A DNA stretch of 64,000 bases from Lolium rigidum (taxonomy: Eukaryota > Streptophyta > Magnoliopsida > Poales > Poaceae), in NCBI RefSeq assembly GCF_022539505.1, contig NC_061514.1, positions 340,116,644 through 340,180,643 of the forward strand. Direction: 5' to 3'. Made by a program: the position numbers and the translations under genes. This document shows, one piece after another, positions 56,501 to 64,000 of this stretch (positions are counted from its first letter, which is position 1; each line of letters begins with the position of its first letter). Under the pieces are notes generated by a model. It saw nothing but the letters and a program-made list of their open reading frames with translations. It made no database searches and was not told the origin of the DNA.

Positions 56501-58480
56501 TACAAAAGGAGAGAATGCAGATAGATATGTCAGAACCTTTTGTTGTTGTTCTTGGATCCAGATCCGTTTCTTTTCTTGATTGATGGCTTTTTTCTTATGA
56601 ATTGCAGATCCAGTTCTTCTTAACTTACCTTTTATTCCATGTCGCCTCCTCCCACCAGCTAGAGCAGTCCACCATATATGGAGAGTATGGAGCACACGAA
56701 ATGGAGAAAACAAATGCTACTGCAATTTCTTGGGCTAGCTTGCCTCCTGAAAACTGAATTGCTTTGAGATTTGATTGAAAGATTTGCCTTTCCCGATGGT
56801 CTTCGATTGGTTATTCAGTACTCTTGGATTTTATAGTGATGTTGCCGCAACAAAGACATTAGATTTCTATAGTGAACTGCGACATACTCACAGTCCAGCT
56901 GAGAAATTGATATTTATTTTGTATCTGTGAATACACGTATTGTAGCTATTTGATTTTGAGTAGTTCGGCTAGATGGAACAGTGGGTTTTCATTGTTGTAG
57001 TAGATATTTGAGTTTGAGCATGCAGTCCCGCTGATGAGCAAGCAGACTGTTGCTGCACCAGCCACACCATATTGCTCCATCAGCAGCCAAGCACCGTATG
57101 CAGTTGCTCTCCATTAGCGTCGCTCCATTAAGAGGTGAGATACTTATTTTTAGATCAGAGAATGAGAATATTTTGAGCTACTAAAAAAATAACAAATTTG
57201 TTGCTGTGTACAGGGGATGGAAAATTAAGATTTTTGTCAGAAATTTGTCTTTTTAGTATAGTTTAAAATATAATATATTTTCATCCGAAATTTACACCGG
57301 ACCTTTGAAATGTTTATATGTATGTGCACATTTATTTTCAGATTTTCTTAGAATCGCAGAAATATGTTTTTTAAAAATCAGGAGCACTGGTGTTTATGTG
57401 TCAAATACACTTTTTGCACTGGTCATGGCCTTTTAAGTTTATTATCACTGTCTCCATGGCAGCAGCGCTGGTGACATTGAGCCTGTTTTGGGAGTTGAAC
57501 ACGAATGAGATGTTGGGGCGAGGAACATCCAAGTTCAAGGTGGATTTGCCACAACGGCCAAAAAAGCTCAGCCAAACGTGTAAAAAAAATGTCCATCTCA
57601 CCAGACATGAGGCCACACACAGGCACACAGCATACAACGAGCCATCGATCACCCAACACTCAATACCAACCTTCCATAGCAGCCATCTACAGACCAGCAA
57701 TAATCTATGTATCACACAAAAATAAACCAACAAATTCACCACGCATTAAAATAACATGAAGAACATAATTCAAAAAAAAAAAGACACATAGTCATTTAGC
57801 ACTACCAGAAATCACTATCACTTGACCACACATGGCTCAGCGGCATGCCGCGCCCTTCCTTGCTAGTAGTGTAGTACTAGCAGTCAGAGGTTATAGGCCT
57901 ACAAAAGTGCACATCTTCGACTAATTGTTCTCGCTTTGTTTTGTTTCGTCACGTAGACACCCACTACAAACATCTTCGTCGATGGGGGGAAGCAACGCGA
58001 TGGCACTTGGCGGTCTTGAGGATGCATAGTCCCTGGAATTGGTTGTATCAGGTCCATTTCGAAAGGTACACTTGAAACCAAATCACGGACACAAAACAAA
58101 ATTTGCACCACTAAACCTTCCTATTGGAGTGACAAAACCTACGTTGGATCTTGTTGGTGGAGTCAAGGGTTTGCAGGCCCGGATCTTCCGGGGTTCCACT
58201 CCTGAACTTTCGGGGATTAATAGCTTTGTTGGTGAAGTTCCGGTGCTATGTTGTAGCCATTCATTGGGTCGCCACCCTATGCCAGCTCTCAACATTGCCC
58301 CAAAACTTGGCCCGAAAGACTTCTCGTGTCAGTGAAGAGGTCGGAGCACGATTATGGTGACCAACATCGTTATCCGTGCCATGCATGATGCATGAGCTAA
58401 CGAGAAGAAGAAAACTTGAAATACATATTGCGAACAAAATAATAAAAAGCTACAAAAACAACCCGAGATAGAGGCTCTCC
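53561..58480. other. Intergenic DNA without a recognised gene
   Basis: A GC-rich block at 54040-54840 and AT-rich stretches with several open frames (54011, 55964, 57390, 58039), none with a known domain or codon pattern I trust. A short duplication lies at 56310-56402 (CTCTGTTCTTCTTTTA twice, each with AACTAxxTAGATCA). TE relics may be hidden here. Confidence 0.5.
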
Positions 58481-58694
58481 CTAAGAGCATCAGGTGATGT
58501 TTGAGTTCATTAGATAGGTTAGATACACTCAAAATTGAATCCAGGGATGCTTAGAAACCTAAAGTTTGACACTTGAACCCTAATCATCTACAGAAACTTG
58601 GTCACTTCAACACTAAAGTTAGACACTTCGACCCTAAACTTGGACACTAGAATAGATGAACATTGACACTCGACCTGAACATCTAGAGATCACC

Positions 58695-58994
58695 CTAGTC
58701 CTCGTCATCGGAGTTGTTGAAGTTGTTCCAAAAATTCGAGTCCAACTTGGAGGAGGAGCCTAACAAGGCATCGATGGTGGAGAGGCTAAACCCTGACGCC
58801 GCAGCCGCAGCCTCAGCCTCAACCTCAACCTTCTTCTTTGCAGTGCCCCTCACTGTGAAGTACTCGAGCTCCAGCTGCACGAGCTTCAGGTGGTCACGGC
58901 GAAGCTTCTCCATCGCCGCCTCGTTAGACACGTGAGACCTAATATGCAGAAATGTGCGGCAGTTCTCCCTCACCTCCCCCAAAATATACACCAC
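58695..58994 (-). CDS. Unrecognised 99-residue ORF, possible gene or element fragment
   Basis: The minus-strand frame reads MVYILGEVRENCRTFLHI, then a charged helical stretch NEAAMEKLRRDHLKLVQLEL, EYFTVRGTAKKKVEVEAEAA, then an acidic end NNFNNSDDED before the stop. It looks like the C-terminal end of a larger, coiled-coil-containing protein rather than a full gene. Just left (58485) is GAGCATCAGGTGATG after TAA, and ATCAGGTGATG recurs inverted at 59006-59016, so the ORF may sit inside a small DNA element. No homologue is recognised. Confidence 0.3.
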   Translation of the reverse strand: MVYILGEVRENCRTFLHIRSHVSNEAAMEKLRRDHLKLVQLELEYFTVRGTAKKKVEVEAEAAAAASGFSLSTIDALLGSSSKLDSNFWNNFNNSDDED

Positions 58995-59323
58995 CTAAAA
59001 TGATACATCACCTGATACATAAACATCACATCACATATTAGAAAGACATTTTTGTACGTGCCTATGTGACGTAAAAGTTAGTTTTTATACACCACAAAAC
59101 CTATAACAGGTCACTGTTATAGATGGGATCCAGAAGTTTGGCATGCAACTAGTGTTTGGTGTCAAATTTTAAAATTGTTATACGATATTATTTAGGAAAA
59201 TAGAAAATACTTTATACGAAAACTAAATTAAATGGTTGTTATTATTACTTTATTAGCCAAATAAGGTTTTTTTAGAGTGGAATCCTCTGATTTAAGTCAA
59301 ATAAAAAAAAATTAGGGCCTTTA

Positions 59324-59752
59324 GAGCATCACTAGTAGTACCCATAAACCCTCAAATCTTCAAAGCATTTTAAGGGTTGAGAATTGACATTTTTTGTCAC
59401 TTTTGAGGGGTGAAAAACAGGGGCAAAGACTAGAACCCTCAAACTCTCAAACTTTTAAGGATTCGAGGGTCCTAGTCTTTGCCGCAACCCTCAAACCCTC
59501 AAACCCGCGTCTTGGAGAAGCCCCATGAACGACGTCGTCGTTGTGGGCATTACATCGAGCACCTCGCGCACGACGGGTGGAGGGTCGGCGATTGTGGGCG
59601 CCGGCGTGGCCTTCTTCCGCGAGGTGGTCTTCTTGACGGCGGGCTTGGCGCCCGCAGGCTTCTTCGGCCCAAGCGCCGCCGTCTTCCGACGGCCCTGGGC
59701 GGCGCGGCGGCGCGGCGGGGCGGCCGGGGCGACTGGCGGGGTGACGGGCGGG
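59324..59752 (+). mobile_element. PIF/Harbinger-type MITE, right end missing
   Basis: GAGCATCACTAGTAGTACCC follows TTA, then ACCCTCAAA motifs typical of this group, then a GC-rich interior. No matching GATGCTC end appears before the LTR at 59753, so the element was cut there. Confidence 0.65.
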
Positions 59753-60939
59753 TGATACGTCTCCAACGTATCTATAATTTCTTATGTTCCATGCTAGTTT
59801 TATGCCAATAGATACATGTTTTATATGCACTTTATATCATGTTATGGCATTTATTGGACTAACCTATTAACAAGATGCCACAGTGTTAGTTCCTGTTTTC
59901 TGCTGTTTTTGGTTCCAGGAAAGCTGTTCGGGCAATATTCTCGGAATTCGACGGAACAAAAGTCAAACCTCCTATTTTTCCGAGGGACACACGGAGCCAG
60001 AAGGGCAAGCCCGGGGGAGGCCCACGGCCTCCTCCCCATGCAGCCGCGCGGCCGGGCCCACAGGCGCGTCGGCGTGTGGGGAGCCCACCTCGGGACTCCA
60101 CCGACATCGCCCCTTTCGCCTATATATTCCTTCCGTCGCGAAAACCCTAAGGAGATCGATCATATTCCAGAAGAACTCCCGGAGCGCCGCCGCCATCGAA
60201 ACCTAGTTTCGGGGGTCAGAAGGTCCTGTTTCGGCACCCTGCCGGGACGGGGATTGACCCCGGAGCCTTCTCCATCGACGCCACCGCCTCCCTCATGCTC
60301 CGTGAGTAGTTCCCCCATGGACTACGGGTTCTAGCAGTAGCTAGTTGGTACTCTCTCTCCCATGTACTTCAATACAATGATCTCATGAGCTGCCTTACAT
60401 GATTGAGATCCATCTGATGTAATCGGTGTTGTGTTTGTTGGGATCCGATGAATTGTTACATTATGATCAGTCTATCTATATAAGTTTGTGAAGTTATTGT
60501 TGCTGCAACCTTGTTGTGTTTAATGCTTGTCACTAGTGCACGAGTGGCATGATCTTAGATTTGAGCTCTATAATTATTGCTTAGATTGTATCTACAAGTT
60601 GTTTGCACATGTCTCTGTCCGGAATCCGAGGCCCCGGAGTGACAATAACTCGGGATAACCGGAGGGGAAGGTTTAGATATGAGGATCACATGTTTTCACT
60701 AAGTGCTAATGCTTTGCTCCAGTGCTCTATTAAAAGGAGTACCTTAATTACCGATAGATTCCCTTGAGGCCCCGCTGCAAACGGGCTGGTAGGACAAAAG
60801 ATGTTGTGCAAGTTTCTCATTACGAGCACGTATGACTATATATGGAAAACATGCCTACGTATAATTAATAAACTGGATGTTCTGTCTTAATGCTATAATA
60901 ATTATGCTAATTGCCCAACTGTAATTTGTTCACCCAACA
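59753..60939 (+). mobile_element. Third TGATACGTCTC-family LTR, truncated by a nested insertion
   Basis: Begins TGATACGTCTCCAACG and CTAACCTATTAACAAGATGCC, and runs through the homologous Leu/Arg-rich GC core to TTTGTTCACCCAACA at 60939. There the expected TGCTTTTATC of the family is replaced by another sequence. This sub-type differs from both others in the window (GCATTTATTGGAC). Confidence 0.85.
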
Positions 60940-61170
60940 CTTGTGAAAGTGCATGGAGCCCCCATGTGTGGTTTTGGTAATTAATGACAATCCCTATGGA
61001 CTAATGTTTGCGTTGAGTTATATTTGTAGGAGTTGTCCATAGGCAATTCTTGAACCATATGTTGGCTTCAAGGTTGCAATAAGAAGAAATTGATGAAGGA
61101 TATCAAGTGTCAAGTATGTCTTGAAGATGAAGATGAAGTGAGCCCTCAAGTTACTTGAAGACATCAACAT
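60940..61170 (+). mobile_element. Start of another LTR-type element nested in the third LTR
   Basis: TGTGAAAGTGCATGGAGCCC, then GTGGTTTTGGTAATTAATGA, opens abruptly inside the preceding LTR and runs into the gap. I know this opening from many Triticeae repeats but not its family name. Confidence 0.6.
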
Positions 61171-61270
61171 NNNNNNNNNNNNNNNNNNNNNNNNNNNNNN
61201 NNNNNNNNNNNNNNNNNNNNNNNNNNNNNNNNNNNNNNNNNNNNNNNNNNNNNNNNNNNNNNNNNNNNNN
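61171..61270. other. Assembly gap (100 N)
   Basis: Placeholder of exactly 100 Ns; true length unknown. Confidence 0.99.
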
Positions 61271-61893
61271 ATCTCCACCCTACCTGTCCCCTTGTCCCCT
61301 CTACTCATCACACCACCACAGAAACCCTAAAGGAGCAAGCATAGCTTGCATGTACATGGCCATGCCGGCCATGTTCTTCCTCCCCTTCTCCCCTTCGACC
61401 ATCCCTCTGGCCACCTTGTCCTCTGGCTCCACCTCACCTCCCTAGACCTCCCTAGCCATGCCCCTGTCGAGGTGAACGACGACAGTGGCCGGAACTCGCG
61501 CGCCCAAATCTCCCCAGGCATGCCGATCACGGCGTGGACACGCCCCGCGCGCGCCACGGACACCCACGCAGCACGCGTCGCCCCATCCCTCTCGCGCCAC
61601 CCCCGGCCCCCTCTCTGCACCACGATCCTCGCCGCCGCACCCTGAGTCCGCCTGACACGGTCCCTTGCTCGCGCGAGCCCTGTCGCCGACGACCAGCTCG
61701 CCGGATTTCCGCGTCCTTGCCGCCAGACGCCGCCGTCGCGCGCACACACCAGACCGTCCCCCACCTCGCCGTCTAGTCTCCTAGCACCGCCTGGACGCCA
61801 CCTACCTCGCCCTGCTCCCTCCTACCCCTCTCCATCGCCGGCAACGCCGCGCGCATGTCGCCACCACCACTGCCCCGCAGCACACCCCCGCAA

Positions 61894-61903
61894 CTATAAA
61901 TAG
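61894..61903 (+). promoter_or_regulatory. TATA box in the right-hand LTR-like repeat
   Basis: CTATAAATAG in a GC-rich setting followed about 30 bases later by a CT-rich start region (CTCCTCCACAAC). Confidence 0.55.
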
Positions 61904-62792
61904 AGCCGTCCCCGCGATATCTCCTCCACAACAAAGTTCCTCCCCTCCTCTCCCTGATCCTTCTCGACCTCTTCTCCTCTTTGATTAGCCACCGGAGCGG
62001 TCCAATTTCGTCGCCGGAGCCCGCAGAGAACCTGAGATCGCCGCCGTCGATTCAGGCCGCCATTCGAGCCGCCGTCTGCGCCATCTGCTTCCTCGTCCTC
62101 GACAACGTCGTCCGGCACCGTCGCTGATCCTCGCCGGAGCTACAGCTCGCCGCCGACCCCCTGCCGTAGCCGCCAGCACCTCCCCTCTCGTCGACGACGA
62201 CGACGACGCTCAGCCGCACGATCTTCTTCTGATCCGACGCTCCTCAGCGCCCCGTACCGGTTCGGTAAGCCTCACCCGCTGACGCGTGGGTCCCTCTGTC
62301 AGCTGGCCCGAAACGTTACTGGGCTGGCTTGGGCCATGTTTAAATCTTTCGGCCCAGATTACTTTCCCGCCTAGCCCATCTAGCCAAATTCGATTAATTC
62401 AATTCAAATCTTTACAATACTGAACCCCACTTTGAAATTGAATAGCTTCAAATCTACTGAACCAAAATTGATGAACTTTATATTTCTGAAAAGCTAGTGA
62501 AATTATCTATCAAATGCCACTGGTCCCATCTCAAAATTAATTGTAGAATTAATGTGACATAAATAACAAGACAGGGACTTTTCTGCCTTAGAATAATTCT
62601 TAAAAATCAACCAAAATAGATATTAAGTAAATTCCAACTCTAATAGCTCACAATTGACTTACACTAATTTTTTATGCAATAAAATGGTGTGGTCACTTTG
62701 CATGATCATGCCCTGGTTTAAGTAGTGGATAATAGGGCTAGTTTAACTAGTGGAGATTGTCCAAAACTATTAAGTAAACTTTATGAAGTCTT

Positions 62793-63530
62793 ATACTTCA
62801 TTTAAATCTTGTCTCAAATGAATTCATGTGATGTTTGGACCCCTGGTCCCAAACTCTCTTATATGGATTATTTGAGATTTAAATCATATGTAGTGATACT
62901 AAATAATATGAGATGATCTACCACATTTAAATCAATTTCTCAAATGATGATGATGAATGGTTGACTTAGGTCAACATGATTCCATGTATGATTGTTTGAG
63001 AAATTAAATCTTAATAAATTTCAATGAGAGAAAAGTATTTCTCCAGAACCATATGGAAACTATCATTTACATATGTAAGAAGAGGAAATTATCTTCCTCA
63101 AGCAACACAACCAATGCACCCTAATTATAGTATTGGTGTGAATAGAATAATTGGTGTGAGTACAAGTAATGTTAGAATAGCCAATGAATTGTTGATAATG
63201 TTAAATCACCTCAATGGTAGTTGTTAACCTAGTTACAACTATGTGCTAAAGCATATGATAGGTTCTCCTCTCATTTAAATCTTGGTCTCAAGTATTTCAA
63301 CATGAGTTATGGACCATGGTCTATATAACCTCATATTGAGTATTTGGTGACATTAAATCACTACCATGTTAGGATTAAATTGTATGAGGTATGGAACCTC
63401 ATTTAAATCATTTTCTCAATAATGAGTATGAAGAGGTTGACTTTGGTCAACCTAGGTCATATATTACTCATAAGAGAAATTAAATCTTAATAAGATAATG
63501 AGAGGAAATTATTTCTCTAAGTAATTGAAA
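62793..63530 (+). repeat. Diverged tandem duplication, period about 480 bp
   Basis: Two blocks (about 62793-63050 and 63276-63530) share, in order, CATTTAAATCTTG, CTCAAxTAATGATG, GGTTGACTTxGGTCAAC, GAGAAATTAAATCTTAATAA and ATGAGAGxAAAxTATTTCTC. A third GAGAGGAAATTATTT follows at 63550. Confidence 0.75.
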
Positions 63531-64000
63531 GTAACACCTAAGTTAGTATGAGAGGAAATTATTTTTCTTAAATAAGAGGAACACATCCACCCACTTAATA
63601 GTAGTGTGTGATGCTAGTTTAAGTTGTGTAAAACTTGTGTGTGCTTAGTTAGTATGTAAGTTTGATATGATGATTGTATACCCCGTATTCGTATTTTAGA
63701 CGCTAGTACCGGAGACCATCAGGAAGAGGAGGACTTCTACAAAGAGAAAGGAGAAGAGAACTTGGACCCTCACTTCAACCAAGGCAAGCCAATACTAATG
63801 CAAGCTAGATTGATGCAAACCATTTTGGTTGCAAGATAATACTCTTGCAAAGTGCAAAGCTCTCTATGAGCAAGGCATTCCCCTATTTACTTTATGCTTA
63901 TGATCCTATTTCCCAGTTTTACCTTACAAGCTTTATTTACTTTTGTTTTATCAAATTACCTTTTTGATTCATGATTCACTTGGTTAGTATTGGATTAGTA

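Larger units (their letters stand above)
61271..64000 (+). repeat. LTR-like repeat with GC-rich promoter core, running off the window
   Basis: GC-rich DNA to about 62330 with a TATA box at 61894. The sequence then becomes AT-rich with no ORF and ends in ATAGTACCGGAGACC-like and CAAGGCAAGCCAATAC phrases (about 63705-63800) common in long Gypsy LTRs. The composition plan (AT-rich arm plus GC-rich TATA core) resembles the arms at 10609-14660, but no base-level match was established. Confidence 0.5.

Overview
The window looks like nuclear DNA of a pooid grass, most likely a Triticeae or close relative. The evidence is a dense set of nested LTR retrotransposons, Au-type SINEs, a Stowaway-like MITE fragment, PIF/Harbinger MITEs opening with GAGCATC, and an LTR family opening TGATACGTCTC that I know as very abundant in such genomes. 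Species cannot be fixed from sequence alone. There are two 100-N gaps (50793-50892 and 61171-61270). Protein-coding host DNA is sparse. It comprises one complete six-exon gene for mitochondrial pyruvate dehydrogenase kinase (37297-41039, +), the 3' part of an NYN-domain/zinc-knuckle gene that emerges from the first gap (50893-51843, +), and a decayed copy of the kinase's exon 5 about 12 kb downstream (about 53089-53312).

Left part (1-23 kb). A frameshifted hAT transposase relative (TTF zinc finger/DUF4371) occupies 1-1408 on the minus strand. From 2165 to 21441 lies old, AT-rich LTR-type sequence present as two diverged copies in opposite orientation. The ends at 10609 and 21441 are inverted copies of TGTAATATCCCAGG, and each arm has a TATA box pointing toward the other. 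A younger Gypsy element (4002-10353, 5-bp TSD AGTTG) interrupts the left part. It is pol-less, carries a broken gag-protease on its minus strand and an acidic antisense ORF on the plus strand. A roughly 135-bp tandem array (21555-22710) and an Au SINE with a 17-bp TSD follow.

Middle (24-37 kb). A Copia-like element with 174-bp LTRs and no recognisable pol (24176-32958, minus) was split by a large non-autonomous retrotransposon (24717-31390, minus, TSD GTTGT). That element's only good ORF encodes a 214-residue protein of unknown function. A Harbinger MITE, Stowaway pieces and two more Au SINE copies lie between it and the kinase gene.

Right part (41-64 kb). Downstream of the kinase sits a second pol-less Gypsy element (41745-46637, minus). 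It keeps a broken gag and a long, apparently spliced antisense gene with its own TATA box. A second member of the 214-residue-ORF family (46638 to the gap, plus) is inserted in its 5' LTR. After the NYN gene come about 7 kb of mostly unrecognised DNA, a truncated MITE, another TGATACGTCTC LTR, the start of a further element and, after the second gap, AT-rich LTR-like sequence with a GC-rich TATA-bearing core.

The most interesting theme is that two unrelated-looking non-autonomous Gypsy elements have both lost pol but kept an antisense ORF next to the 3' LTR. In addition, a separate non-autonomous family carries a conserved ORF of unknown role in both copies.
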